Origin: an uncultured Pelagibacteraceae bacterium
GTDB taxonomy: Bacteria > Pseudomonadota > Alphaproteobacteria > Pelagibacterales > Pelagibacteraceae
Reading direction: 5' to 3'
Length of the DNA stretch: 37,151 bases
Assembly: GCA_902594655.1 (NCBI GenBank)
Contig: CACJMW010000008.1
Location: 1 to 37,151, forward strand
In this document: one piece after another, positions 22,839 to 32,254 of the stretch
Position numbering within the stretch: position 1 is the stretch's first letter
Layout: every line of letters begins with the position of its first letter
Translations under genes and position numbers: made by a program
The notes under the pieces: generated by a model
Told to the model about the DNA's origin: nothing
What the model saw: only the letters and a program-made list of their open reading frames with translations
Database searches by the model: none

Positions 22839-24866
22839 ATGTTAAATTTTGATTACTTAAATAATTTAAACGATAAGCAAAAAGAAGCTGTTACTTCTTT
22901 AAATGGACCCTTATTAATCGTTGCTGGCGCAGGTTCTGGAAAAACTAAAGTACTAACTTCTAGAATTTGTCATATAATTTTATCTGGAAAAGCTTCCCCT
23001 AATGAAATTTTAGCTGTGACTTTCACAAATAAGGCAGCGAACGAAATGCTTAGTCGAATTCTCTTTAATTTAAAAAAAGAAAAATTTGGTATGCCTTGGG
23101 TTGGAACATTTCATTCTATATGTGTGAAAATTTTAAGAAAACACGCAAGAGCAGCTAACTTAAATTATAACTTTACAATTGTAGATCAAGATGATCAAAA
23201 AAAATTAATAAAAAATATTTGTAAATCAGAAAACATTGATACAAAAAAAATTTCACCAAATTTTATTCTTAACGTTATAGAAAAATGGAAAAATAAAGGC
23301 TGGTACCCAAAAGATGTTACTCTAAAAAAGAGTGAAAAATTAGAATTATCTTTTCTTAAAATATATACAATTTATCAAAGTAAACTTCTCGATTTAAATG
23401 CTTGTGATTTTAATGACTTGATTTTGCATTGTATAAAAATATTTGAAAATAATCCCGATATAACAAAAATGTATTCAAAAAATTTTAAATATATATTGGT
23501 AGATGAGTATCAAGATACAAATTATATACAAAGTAAATGGCTAAATCTTCTTTCAGAAGAAAATAAAAATATTTGTTGTGTAGGTGACGATGACCAATCG
23601 ATTTACAGTTGGAGAGGTGCAGAAATAAAAAATTTTTTAGAATTCGATAAAATATATAAAAATACAAAAATTATTAGATTGGAAAAAAATTATAGATCAA
23701 CACAAAATATTTTATCAGTAGCATCTGGTCTTATTTCTAATAACGAAAAAAGAGTTGGGAAAACACTTTTTTCAGATGGTGAAGAGGGAGAAAATGTATA
23801 CCTGGACAGTTATAGAAGTGGAAAAGATGAGGCAATAGGTATTGGTGAAAAAATAGAAAATCTTAAATCAAAATTTAAATTAAATAATATTACTATATTA
23901 GTTAGAGCAATTTTTCAAACAAGAGAATTTGAGGAACGTTTTTTAAAAATTGGAATTCCTTATAGAATAATTGGAGGTATAAAATTCTATGAAAGGGCAG
24001 AAATAAAAGATTGTATTGCCTATTTGAAAATTATAAATCAATCCAGAGATGACTTATCCTTTGAAAGGATTATTAATGTCCCCAAAAGATCTATAGGCGA
24101 AACAACAATTAAAACAATATATGATTATTCTAAAAAAAATAAACTTTCTTTAGAAGAGGGTGCAAAAAAAATGATTGAGTTAAATATGATAAAACCAAAA
24201 CCTAAAATAGGTTTAAATTCAATATTGAACTTATTAGATAAGTGGAGATTTGATCTTAGGAAAAAAATAAATCATGTAAAATTACTACAATTAATCTTGG
24301 ATGAGTCTGGTTATAGTCAAATGCTAAAAGATAAAAAAGATTTAGAAAATGAAAATAGACTTGAAAATATTAAAGAACTTCTAAATGCTATGAAAGAATT
24401 TGATAATCTTGAAAGTTTTTTAGAACATGTTGCATTAGCAACCTCAATAGATCAAGATTGGGAAGGTCAAAAAGTGAACCTTATGACTATGCATTCTTCT
24501 AAGGGCTTAGAATTTGATGTGGTTTTTTTACCTGGTTGGGAAGAAGGTTTATTTCCTCATCAAAAATCAATGGAAGAAAAAGGTCAAAGTGGATTAGAAG
24601 AGGAAAGAAGACTTGCTTATGTTGGAATAACTAGGGCAAAAAAAATTGCACATATTTCTTTTTCAATGAATAGATTTTATCAAGGAGATTGGATTGACAG
24701 TATTTCATCTAGATTCATAGATGAATTGCCTGAAAAGAATATTGAAAAAAATAATCAGTTTTTACAAGATGAAAATAATGATTTTGAATTTAATCAAGAT
24801 ATAGATTATGAAAATGAAATAAAAAGTCCTGGTTGGCTAAGATATCAAAAAAGGATTAAGTCATGA
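22839..24866 (+). CDS. uvrD: UvrD/PcrA-type superfamily 1 DNA helicase
   Basis: A 675-residue 3'-5' helicase of nucleotide-excision and mismatch repair. Motifs in order are Q-motif LNDKQKEAV, Walker A GAGSGKT with K35, motif Ia AVTFTNKAANEM, motif II VDEYQDTN, motif III GDDDQSIYSWRGAE, motif IV LEKNYRS, motif V MTMHSSKGLEFDVVF and motif VI RRLAYVGITRAKK. The LPGWEEGLFPHQ segment is typical of UvrD/PcrA. It is slightly shorter than E. coli UvrD (720), with a reduced C-terminal tail. The last four bases overlap the start of the aminopeptidase gene (ATGA). I see no LexA box in the 35-bp upstream spacer. Confidence 0.92.
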   Translation: MLNFDYLNNLNDKQKEAVTSLNGPLLIVAGAGSGKTKVLTSRICHIILSGKASPNEILAVTFTNKAANEMLSRILFNLKKEKFGMPWVGTFHSICVKILRKHARAANLNYNFTIVDQDDQKKLIKNICKSENIDTKKISPNFILNVIEKWKNKGWYPKDVTLKKSEKLELSFLKIYTIYQSKLLDLNACDFNDLILHCIKIFENNPDITKMYSKNFKYILVDEYQDTNYIQSKWLNLLSEENKNICCVGDDDQSIYSWRGAEIKNFLEFDKIYKNTKIIRLEKNYRSTQNILSVASGLISNNEKRVGKTLFSDGEEGENVYLDSYRSGKDEAIGIGEKIENLKSKFKLNNITILVRAIFQTREFEERFLKIGIPYRIIGGIKFYERAEIKDCIAYLKIINQSRDDLSFERIINVPKRSIGETTIKTIYDYSKKNKLSLEEGAKKMIELNMIKPKPKIGLNSILNLLDKWRFDLRKKINHVKLLQLILDESGYSQMLKDKKDLENENRLENIKELLNAMKEFDNLESFLEHVALATSIDQDWEGQKVNLMTMHSSKGLEFDVVFLPGWEEGLFPHQKSMEEKGQSGLEEERRLAYVGITRAKKIAHISFSMNRFYQGDWIDSISSRFIDELPEKNIEKNNQFLQDENNDFEFNQDIDYENEIKSPGWLRYQKRIKS

Positions 24867-26563
24867 AAACACTAGCTAAAATAAAAAAACTTTTAAAAAC
24901 ATACAATATAGATGCTTATATAGTGCCTAAAAATGATGAATTTTTCAACGAATATGCTTTTCCAAATAGACTCAAAACTGTTTCCAATTTTTCAGGATCT
25001 GCAGGTTTTTCTATAATCACAAAATCTACAAATTATCTATTCATAGATGGAAGATATTTAATTCAAAGTAAAATGGAATGCGGAAAAAATTTTAAAATTA
25101 TTGAAATTCCTTACACTCTACCAAAAAAAATTTTGGATAATAAAAAATTAAGACGAATTGGATACGATCCAAAATTATTCACATACAATACCCTAGAAAA
25201 TTATTTTGGTTATAAATACCAATTAATTCCAATCAAACAAAATTTAGTTGATATTGTTTGCATGGAAAAAGAAAAAAAAATAAATTGTTTTTTTAAGTTA
25301 GACGATAAAATAGCTGGTGAAAATGTTAAATCAAAAATTAATAGACTAGATCATATCTTAAAAAAAAATAGATCAGACAGTATTTTTGTATCTTCTCCAG
25401 AAAATGTTGCTTGGCTATTAAATATTAGAGGCAAGGATAACCCTAATAGCCCAATTCCGAATTCTAGATTGATAATTGATAGATATAAAAATATATATTT
25501 TTTTAGCAATTTACAAAAAATAAAAAATATAAAAAAGAATATAAATTATAAAAAATTAAAATTTTATGAATTTGAAGAAATTTATGATATTTTATCTAAA
25601 TTAAAATCAACATTATTTACAATTGATAAGTTAAGTTGTTCTATTTTTTATCAAAGCTTAATTGAGTCAAAATTTAAAATTAATAATTTTGAAGATCCAA
25701 TTTATTATTTGAAATCTATTAAAAATAAAATTGAAATAGAAAATATGAAAAAAGCACATATTCAAGATGGAGCTGCTCTGACTAAATTTTTATATTGGAT
25801 TAAACAGGATAAAAATTTTGGTTTTGATGAGCTGACTTTAGAAAAAAAATTGGAAAAATTTAGAAAAAGAAACAAAGATTATATTTATCCAAGTTTTAAT
25901 ACTATCGCAGGTTCAGGACCCAACAGTGCAATAATACATTATAGATCCTCAAAAAAAACAAATAGAAAAATAAAAAAAAATGATATTTTTTTATGTGATT
26001 CTGGTGGTCAATATAAATATGGAACAACTGATGTCACAAGAACTGTTTGCTTTACAAAAACTTCAGATAGAATAAAAAATATTTTTACAAGAGTTCTCAA
26101 AGGTCACATAGCTGTTGCAACTAATAATTTAAGTATTATTAAAAAAGGTTATTTAATTGATAAAAAAGCTAGAGCACCATTAAACAAAGTGAATTTAGAT
26201 TATGGCCATGGTACAGGCCACGGTGTTGGTTTTTTTTCAAATGTTCACGAAGGTCCTCAATCAATATCAAAATTTAATTCTGTAGAGCTCAAAAAAGGAA
26301 TGATTGTAAGTAATGAGCCAGGTTATTATGAAGAAGGCAAGTTTGGTATTAGAATCGAGAACTTAATTTATGTTGATAAAGTTAATAATAAATTAAAATT
26401 CAAAAACCTTACAATGGCACCTATTGACAAGGATTTAATTAATGAAAAATTATTAACATTTAATGAAAAAGATTATTTATTAAAATATAATTTAGAAGTT
26501 TATGGCAATATTTCTAAATATTTAAATAAAAATGAAAAAAATTGGTTACTTAAATCAATTTAA
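24863..26563 (+). CDS. pepP: Xaa-Pro aminopeptidase (M24B)
   Basis: A 566-residue metallopeptidase that removes N-terminal residues preceding proline. Two creatinase-type N-terminal domains (starting KTLAKIKKLLKTYNIDAYIVP, and a second one with WLLNIRG near 182) are followed by the M24 pita-bread domain: metal ligands in LCDSGGQYKYGTTDVTRT, GHGTGHGVG, and NEPGYYEEGKFGIRIENL. A C-terminal M24_C tail follows. This three-domain form is the long eukaryote/alphaproteobacterial type (about 600), longer than E. coli PepP (441). It is cytoplasmic, without a signal peptide. Translation is likely coupled to uvrD through the ATGA overlap; it converges with ligA and overlaps it by 9 bp. Confidence 0.88.
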   Translation: MKTLAKIKKLLKTYNIDAYIVPKNDEFFNEYAFPNRLKTVSNFSGSAGFSIITKSTNYLFIDGRYLIQSKMECGKNFKIIEIPYTLPKKILDNKKLRRIGYDPKLFTYNTLENYFGYKYQLIPIKQNLVDIVCMEKEKKINCFFKLDDKIAGENVKSKINRLDHILKKNRSDSIFVSSPENVAWLLNIRGKDNPNSPIPNSRLIIDRYKNIYFFSNLQKIKNIKKNINYKKLKFYEFEEIYDILSKLKSTLFTIDKLSCSIFYQSLIESKFKINNFEDPIYYLKSIKNKIEIENMKKAHIQDGAALTKFLYWIKQDKNFGFDELTLEKKLEKFRKRNKDYIYPSFNTIAGSGPNSAIIHYRSSKKTNRKIKKNDIFLCDSGGQYKYGTTDVTRTVCFTKTSDRIKNIFTRVLKGHIAVATNNLSIIKKGYLIDKKARAPLNKVNLDYGHGTGHGVGFFSNVHEGPQSISKFNSVELKKGMIVSNEPGYYEEGKFGIRIENLIYVDKVNNKLKFKNLTMAPIDKDLINEKLLTFNEKDYLLKYNLEVYGNISKYLNKNEKNWLLKSI

Positions 26564-28576
26564 TAATTTGATTAAGTCATTCTTAGTAATAATCTTTATT
26601 CCTATTTCTGTTGCTTGATTTACTTTTTTTGTAGTTGGCTTGTCGCCTACTAGTAAAAAATTTAGTTTTTTATTTACAGAACTAACTATTCTTCCTGAAT
26701 TTTTTTCTATAATTGACTTAGCTTCCGCTCTGCTCATATTTTCTAATTTACCTGTAATCATAAAATTTAGATTCTTAAATTTACCATTTTCATTTGTAAC
26801 TTCAGTTTTTATATTTAGAAATTTTGATAGGTCTTTAACTACTTTTAAATTTTCTTTTATTAAAAAAAATTTTTTTATTGATGAAATTTGAATTTCTCCA
26901 ATTCCATCTATGTTTTCAAAAGAGCTGAAATCATAATTTTTATCAATTTTAATAAAATTCTCTATTTTATTTAAATGTCTGGCAATTAACTTTGCATTTT
27001 CTTGACCAATATGTCTTATGCCCAGAGAAAATATAAATTTTTGTAGAGTTATATTTTTACATTTATCAATTGAATATTTTAAATTTAAAACTGATTGAGC
27101 CCCCCATCCCTCTAGATTTTCAATTTTTTTAAAGTCTAAATTAAATATATCTTGAGGATATCTAATAAAATTTTTTTCCCAAAATTTTTCAACAACCCTT
27201 TTGCCAAGTCCATCAATATTGAGTGCATCCTTTGATACAAAATGTTTAATTTTTTCAATAGCAATTTTTTCACATGAAAAGCCTTCAGAGGAACATCTTT
27301 TTACAGCGTCATATTTCTTCGTTAATTTATTATACTCTTTTTCAACTTTTGACCCACAAGAAGGACATTTGTTAGGAAATTTATACTTAAGTGTATTGTT
27401 AGTTCTTTTTGATAAATCAACTGAAACAACGTGTGGAATAACATCTCCAGCTCTTTCGATCTTTACTATATCTCCAATTCTTATATCTTTTTTATTAATT
27501 TCATCCTCATTATGCAAAGTTGCGTTAGAAACAACTACCCCACCTATATTTACAGGCTCTACTTTTGCAACAGGAGTTAGTGCTCCTGTTCTTCCGATTT
27601 GAATTTCGATATTTAAAATTTTTGAGAATGAAGAGGCCGCTGAAAATTTATGCGCCGCAGCCCATCTAGGGGCGTTCCCGATAAAACCCAATCTAGTTTG
27701 AAGTTTAAGATCATTAATTTTATATACTAAACCATCAACGTCATATTCTAATTCATACCTTTTCTTTTCAAAACTTTCGTGGTTTTTAATTAGATCATCT
27801 ACTTTAGATATTACACTATTATGTTTGCTTGTTTTGAAGCCCCATTCTTTCAATGATTTTAAAAATTCAGATTGATTAATAAAATTATTATTTTCAAATA
27901 AACCAAAAGTATACGCAATAAATTTAAGAGGAATTTTTTTTGTTTCTGAAGAATCTTTCTGTCTCAAGGAACCAGAGGCTGCATTTCTTGGATTTGCAAA
28001 TTTATGTTTCAAATTTTCAAAGTCACCTTTTTTTATATATACCTCTCCTCTTATTTCAATATTTTTTGGGAAATTCTTAAAATGAACTTTTTTTGGAATA
28101 TCATTAATTGTTTTTAAATTTTCAGTTATCAATTCCCCCTCATATCCATCGCCCCTTGAAACACCGGATTCCAAATTTCCATTTTTGTAAGTTAAAGAGG
28201 CAGAAATTCCATCTATTTTTGGTTCTACACTATATTCAAATTTTTCGTTTGATTTTAAGTTTAAATAATTTTTAATTTTTTTTTCAAAGTTAATTAAATC
28301 TTCTTTATCAAAAATATTTGACAATGATAACATTGGAACTTTATGTTTTTGCTTTTTAAATATTTTTGAAGGTTTAAATCCAACACTTTTTGACGGCGAG
28401 TTTGGGTCTGTCAAATAATCATATTTTTTTTCTAACTCTAAAATACTAAGTTTTAATTCATCATATTCTTTATCTGTTAATTGTGGTTTATCTTTTGAAT
28501 AATATAATTCGTTATGCTTTTTAAGTTTTTTTATTTTATCGATATATAGTTTGTTTATCGATTTATTTCCTGACAT
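26555..28576 (-). CDS. ligA: NAD+-dependent DNA ligase
   Basis: A 673-residue LigA that joins Okazaki fragments and repair nicks. The N-terminal Ia domain is followed by the adenylation domain with nucleophile K120 in EPKIDG, then motif III SGVSRGDGYEGE, the OB fold, a Cys4 zinc finger (CPSCGSKVEK...RCSSEGFSC), helix-hairpin-helix repeats (LEGWGAQS, IDGIGEIQ) and a C-terminal BRCT domain starting near FKNLNFMITGKLENM. Length and order are canonical. The ATG overlaps the bamD stop by one base (TAATG). In many alphaproteobacteria recN stands between bamD and ligA; here it is absent. Confidence 0.97.
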   Translation of the reverse strand: MSGNKSINKLYIDKIKKLKKHNELYYSKDKPQLTDKEYDELKLSILELEKKYDYLTDPNSPSKSVGFKPSKIFKKQKHKVPMLSLSNIFDKEDLINFEKKIKNYLNLKSNEKFEYSVEPKIDGISASLTYKNGNLESGVSRGDGYEGELITENLKTINDIPKKVHFKNFPKNIEIRGEVYIKKGDFENLKHKFANPRNAASGSLRQKDSSETKKIPLKFIAYTFGLFENNNFINQSEFLKSLKEWGFKTSKHNSVISKVDDLIKNHESFEKKRYELEYDVDGLVYKINDLKLQTRLGFIGNAPRWAAAHKFSAASSFSKILNIEIQIGRTGALTPVAKVEPVNIGGVVVSNATLHNEDEINKKDIRIGDIVKIERAGDVIPHVVSVDLSKRTNNTLKYKFPNKCPSCGSKVEKEYNKLTKKYDAVKRCSSEGFSCEKIAIEKIKHFVSKDALNIDGLGKRVVEKFWEKNFIRYPQDIFNLDFKKIENLEGWGAQSVLNLKYSIDKCKNITLQKFIFSLGIRHIGQENAKLIARHLNKIENFIKIDKNYDFSSFENIDGIGEIQISSIKKFFLIKENLKVVKDLSKFLNIKTEVTNENGKFKNLNFMITGKLENMSRAEAKSIIEKNSGRIVSSVNKKLNFLLVGDKPTTKKVNQATEIGIKIITKNDLIKLLN

Positions 28577-29415
28577 TAAAATATTTTTGATTTAATTTTT
28601 TCTACTAAACTTTTTTTGTTATTTTTTAATTTCAACCTTTTATCCCTAGAGATATATTTTTTATTAAAAACTTTATATGTATTTTCATACCATTCACTAG
28701 ATTGATAATTATATCCTAACAAATAAGCGTATTTTTTTGCTTCATCTTCTAATCCTATTTTATAATGAATTTCAACCAATCTATGTAGGGCCTCTTCTAT
28801 AAAAATTGTTTCATTGTAGTCTTTAACAACTGACTTAAATCTATTTATCGCTGGAATCCATTTTTGTTTTTCAAAATAATATCTAGCAAGATACATCTCT
28901 TTAGATGCTAAAAATTCGTTAATTAATTCAAGTTTAAATTTTGAGTCAAGTGCATAATCTGTCTTAGGATAATTTTTGATAACTATTTCAAAAAATTTTT
29001 TAGACTTTAGAATTGAGTCCAAATCTCTTGCTTCATCTACTATCTGATCATAATAAGTAATTGCTAAGAGATAATATGCATAATCTGTTTCATTATGTTT
29101 TGGGTATGTTTTTAAAAATCTTTCAATTTCAAAAATTGCATCAGTAAAAAATTGATCTGAATAATATGAATATGCTGCCATAAGAGCTGCTTTAGCTGCC
29201 CATTGCGATTGAGGAAATAATAGTTCAGCTTCACTAAATTTTTTAGCAGCATTTAAAAAATCCTCATTGTCTAAATAATTTTTAGCCTCATTGTAAGCGT
29301 CTATCATTTGTAACTCTATTTCTTTTTCTTCAATTACTTCAATTACCTCTTTTTCTTTAGCACAAGAAAATAAAACAATTGATAGTAATGTTAAAATTAA
29401 TGTTAATTTTCGCAT
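28576..29415 (-). CDS. bamD: BamD, outer-membrane assembly lipoprotein
   Basis: A 279-residue lipoprotein of the BAM complex that inserts beta-barrel proteins in the outer membrane. The signal peptide carries the lipobox L15-F-S-C18, where C18 is the lipid-modified residue, and there is no Asp at +2. The mature part consists of tetratricopeptide-like helices: repeats with A-Y-N-E-A, F-x-E-A-E, Y-A-Y-Y-L-L-A and A-L-x-R-L patterns at about 40, 65, 112 and 215. A low-complexity Glu-rich linker follows C18. It is placed between lpxC and ligA, as in other alphaproteobacteria, which supports the name. The gap to lpxC is 37 bp, with no strong terminator. Confidence 0.92.
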   Translation of the reverse strand: MRKLTLILTLLSIVLFSCAKEKEVIEVIEEKEIELQMIDAYNEAKNYLDNEDFLNAAKKFSEAELLFPQSQWAAKAALMAAYSYYSDQFFTDAIFEIERFLKTYPKHNETDYAYYLLAITYYDQIVDEARDLDSILKSKKFFEIVIKNYPKTDYALDSKFKLELINEFLASKEMYLARYYFEKQKWIPAINRFKSVVKDYNETIFIEEALHRLVEIHYKIGLEDEAKKYAYLLGYNYQSSEWYENTYKVFNKKYISRDKRLKLKNNKKSLVEKIKSKIF

Positions 29416-29452
29416 ATCTGTTTATTAGCAGAAATAAAAAAAATTTCTATTT

Positions 29453-30373
29453 TTATGCGATAGATTTTAGGTAGGATCTGTCTAAAATTTGGTAAGGTAA
29501 AGTTTTTTCTTTAATTTCTATTACAGTAAAATTAGATTTATCTAAAAAAAGTTTTCTTAGTATTTTATTTGTTAATGCATGACCACCCTCCGAGGTTCTA
29601 AGCGATCCAACGATTCTATATCCCGACAAGTATAGATCTCCCATGCAATCAAGTATTTTGTGATTAACAAATTCTTTATTATTTCTCAAAGCCTCAGAAT
29701 TAACAATTTGATTTTCTCCAACCACTATTGCATTATCTAAGCTCCCACCTTGCGCCAAGCCTGCTTTCTTAAGTTTTTCAACATCCTCATACAAACAAAA
29801 TGTTCTTGATTCAAATATCTCTTTTAAATCGTCATTAAAGACATTTATTTTATTTCTTTGTGTCCCAATAATTTTATTTTTATAATTTATTTCGAAATCT
29901 ATTTCTGAAGCAACTTTTGAGGTATCTAAAGACACATATTTTGTTCCTTCCACGTAATCAATTTTTTTATTAATTTTAATTAGTTTAATTGGTGCACTAG
30001 AAGATTTAATTCCTACAGATAAAATTTTTTCCACAAATTTTTTTGCTGAACCATCAAGAATTGGCAATTCTTGAGAGTTAACTTCAACGAGTAAGTTATC
30101 TATTCCTATGCCATATAGAGCCCCCATTAAGTGCTCAATCGTTGAAACACTTACTCCATGTTCATTAGATAAAGTAGTGCATAAAGTTGTATCCGTCACA
30201 TTGTTAAATCGAGGAATAACTATATTATTTTCTTTAATATCAACTCTTTTAAAAGTAATTCCAGTGTTTGGTTCTGAGGGTAGTAGGTTTAGTTGTACTT
30301 TATTTCCAGTATGTAGCCCGACTCCATTAAATGATATTTTTTTATTAATTGTTTTTTGATTTAAAATAGACAT
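29453..30373 (-). CDS. lpxC: LpxC, UDP-3-O-acyl-N-acetylglucosamine deacetylase
   Basis: A 306-residue zinc hydrolase that performs the committed step of lipid A synthesis. Zinc ligands H81 (STIEHLMGAL), H238 and D242 (NHKILDCMGD), catalytic E80 and H265 (EGGHALTN) all align with E. coli LpxC (H79, H238, D242, E78, H265). Length is standard. It directly follows ftsA with a 58-bp spacer, whereas the usual order is ftsA-ftsZ-lpxC. The presence of LpxC with BamD downstream indicates an organism with an outer membrane containing lipid A. Confidence 0.97.
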   Translation of the reverse strand: MSILNQKTINKKISFNGVGLHTGNKVQLNLLPSEPNTGITFKRVDIKENNIVIPRFNNVTDTTLCTTLSNEHGVSVSTIEHLMGALYGIGIDNLLVEVNSQELPILDGSAKKFVEKILSVGIKSSSAPIKLIKINKKIDYVEGTKYVSLDTSKVASEIDFEINYKNKIIGTQRNKINVFNDDLKEIFESRTFCLYEDVEKLKKAGLAQGGSLDNAIVVGENQIVNSEALRNNKEFVNHKILDCMGDLYLSGYRIVGSLRTSEGGHALTNKILRKLFLDKSNFTVIEIKEKTLPYQILDRSYLKSIA

Positions 30374-30431
30374 CCAGAATTTATATAAAAATTCTAACTA
30401 ATTAAAAAACAACTAATATTACAAAAAATTG

Positions 30432-31574
30432 CTATTTATTCGAAAAAATATCAAATAATTTCTCAAAAAATCCTTTATTTTCTATACCAATAGTTCTTTT
30501 CTTAGGTTGTAATTTTCCAACATTAATATTTAATCTTGCCGCTCCATCGCAGCAATCTTGTTTTTCCTCATCAATTATAGACATTTCATTTATAAAGTTC
30601 AGCTCAGTTCCAAATGATAAAAGATTTTTATTTAAAACTTTAGAGCCGTTACCTATAAAATAAAGTTTTAAATCTGATTTAAATATACTTTGCTTAATTA
30701 AGGGACAATTAAAGAAAAGTAATTCAATAATTTCCTCTAATCTTGAGTTTATAATATTTGTTAACAATTCTTTATCTTTTTCTTTGTTATAAATTTTATT
30801 TTTTTTTGAAAATTTTATTTTTTCAGCCTCAGCATTTCTGTATTCTAAATTTAATACTTTAGAAATATCATTTGTTATATGGTGCCCCCCAATGTGGGTG
30901 CTGCTAAGAAATAATAATTTTTTATCTTTAAAAATTGAAAGACTACTTTTTTTAAGTCCAATATCTATAAACGAGCTATAATCTGAGATTCCTAGTTTAT
31001 TTATCAGACTCAAGGATTTAATATAACTCGTACAATAAATATTTTTTATAGAAATGTGTTTTTTTAATAATAAATTTTTTATAGAATCTAAATCTGATTT
31101 ATTTATTAAAATAAATTTTATTTCAACAACTGCTTGATTTACTTCTTTAGAAATAAATTCTGTTTCTTCAAAAAATTCGTTGTCAAAAATAATATTTGAT
31201 TTAATTGTATGTAATATATCTTTATCTTTGTTATGCTTCTTTACAATTTGTTCCAATTCGTTAATTAAATAATTGATATCGTCTTCATTTAATTTTTTAT
31301 TTTCATAATATTTTTTAATCGAAAAATCTAGAGAGTGAATAGATGGTGAATCTAATACTAAATCAATTTCGTTTAAATGATGTCCTAGATCTTTTTCTGC
31401 TTTAATAATCAAATTAAATGCTGGATGATTTTCTGTAAATTTATTATCCCTAGTGAATTGAATTTTTTCCTCATAAAATAATTTTTGATTTAATACAAAC
31501 TTATCAAAAATTCCTAAACTAACATGGGTAGATCCAAATTCTAAAATTGAAATTGGTGAGTTAATTTTGCTCAT
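30432..31574 (-). CDS. ftsA: FtsA, actin-like cell division protein
   Basis: A 380-residue actin-fold ATPase that tethers FtsZ filaments to the membrane. The N-terminus (SILEFGSTHVSLGIFD) is phosphate-1 loop-like, the 1C subdomain follows, and THIGGHHITNDISK is the FtsA-specific phosphate-2 motif region (GG-HITNDI). The extreme C-terminus GFFEKLFDIFSNK is an amphipathic membrane-targeting helix, preserved. It is shorter than E. coli FtsA (420) and AT-driven Lys/Ile/Asn-rich. It overlaps ftsQ by 4 bases (ATGA). No ftsZ follows it, although FtsA works through FtsZ; see findings. Confidence 0.9.
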   Translation of the reverse strand: MSKINSPISILEFGSTHVSLGIFDKFVLNQKLFYEEKIQFTRDNKFTENHPAFNLIIKAEKDLGHHLNEIDLVLDSPSIHSLDFSIKKYYENKKLNEDDINYLINELEQIVKKHNKDKDILHTIKSNIIFDNEFFEETEFISKEVNQAVVEIKFILINKSDLDSIKNLLLKKHISIKNIYCTSYIKSLSLINKLGISDYSSFIDIGLKKSSLSIFKDKKLLFLSSTHIGGHHITNDISKVLNLEYRNAEAEKIKFSKKNKIYNKEKDKELLTNIINSRLEEIIELLFFNCPLIKQSIFKSDLKLYFIGNGSKVLNKNLLSFGTELNFINEMSIIDEEKQDCCDGAARLNINVGKLQPKKRTIGIENKGFFEKLFDIFSNK

Positions 31575-32254
31575 GACAAAATAATATTATTTTTGTTTCT
31601 TAAATCTATGACCTTTAAATTATTTATATCTAAATTATTAATTATTTCTTTTAGTTTAATTAACGAATTGTCTAAATCATCGATAGGTAATTTAATAATT
31701 ATCGAGTTATATAAAAGATCCCATCTTTTAGATTTATATGAATAAAATTTTTTGAAATCTTCAATAATAAATCCATGAATCATCAGTTTTTCTTTTAATG
31801 TAAAAAAATTTTGAGTATCAAATTGACCTACAATTAACGGCAAATTGTCTTTAAATAATTCATTCCCATTAATCTTTTTTCCATTCTCACCCAAATAAAT
31901 TTTTTGATTATTTTCAAAATAATAAGCTAAAATCTCAGTGGGTTTTAATTCTATTTTTATTACAGAAGGAAATTCTTTTTTTACTCTATATTCGCTTATA
32001 GAATTAAACTCATTTAATTTTTCTCTAATTTCATCTGCATTAATTGAGAAAATATTATAATTATAAAATTGATGCATAGAATTATATATTTTTTCATTTA
32101 AATTTTCATCAAGCTCACTATCTAAAATAATTTTATTTATTTTAAAAAAATTTTTTACAAATTTTAATGAATTGATATTGTGAATACTTAATAAAAAAAA
32201 AAGTAAAAAAAAATATAAGTATATTTTTCCTTTATCTATTGATTGAAGCGTCAT
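31571..32254 (-). CDS. ftsQ: FtsQ, divisome protein
   Basis: About 227 residues from ATG 32254; an in-frame TTG immediately upstream (32257) is the alternative. A short cytoplasmic tail and one membrane helix (about 11-28) are followed by a POTRA-like domain containing the family's K-x-FPSxI-x-I-x-L-K-P block (here about 99-112: KKEFPSVIKIELKP) and a beta-domain ending IIILS. FtsQ recruits FtsB/FtsL in the periplasm. It is a short version compared with E. coli (276). The start lies 23 bp inside the ddl coding sequence, so the two are probably translationally coupled. Confidence 0.88.
   Translation of the reverse strand: MTLQSIDKGKIYLYFFLLFFLLSIHNINSLKFVKNFFKINKIILDSELDENLNEKIYNSMHQFYNYNIFSINADEIREKLNEFNSISEYRVKKEFPSVIKIELKPTEILAYYFENNQKIYLGENGKKINGNELFKDNLPLIVGQFDTQNFFTLKEKLMIHGFIIEDFKKFYSYKSKRWDLLYNSIIIKLPIDDLDNSLIKLKEIINNLDINNLKVIDLRNKNNIILS

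Noticed and set aside
27201..27602. 133-codon antisense frame within ligA
   Set aside because: Overlaps the conserved OB-fold and zinc-finger part of ligA on the other strand; Ser/Leu/Phe-rich composition typical of a shadow frame.
30374..30431. AT-rich hairpin (30376-30382 with 30389-30395) as a terminator between ftsA and lpxC
   Set aside because: The stem is almost entirely A/T with no strong T-run after it on the minus strand, so it is within chance for this composition.
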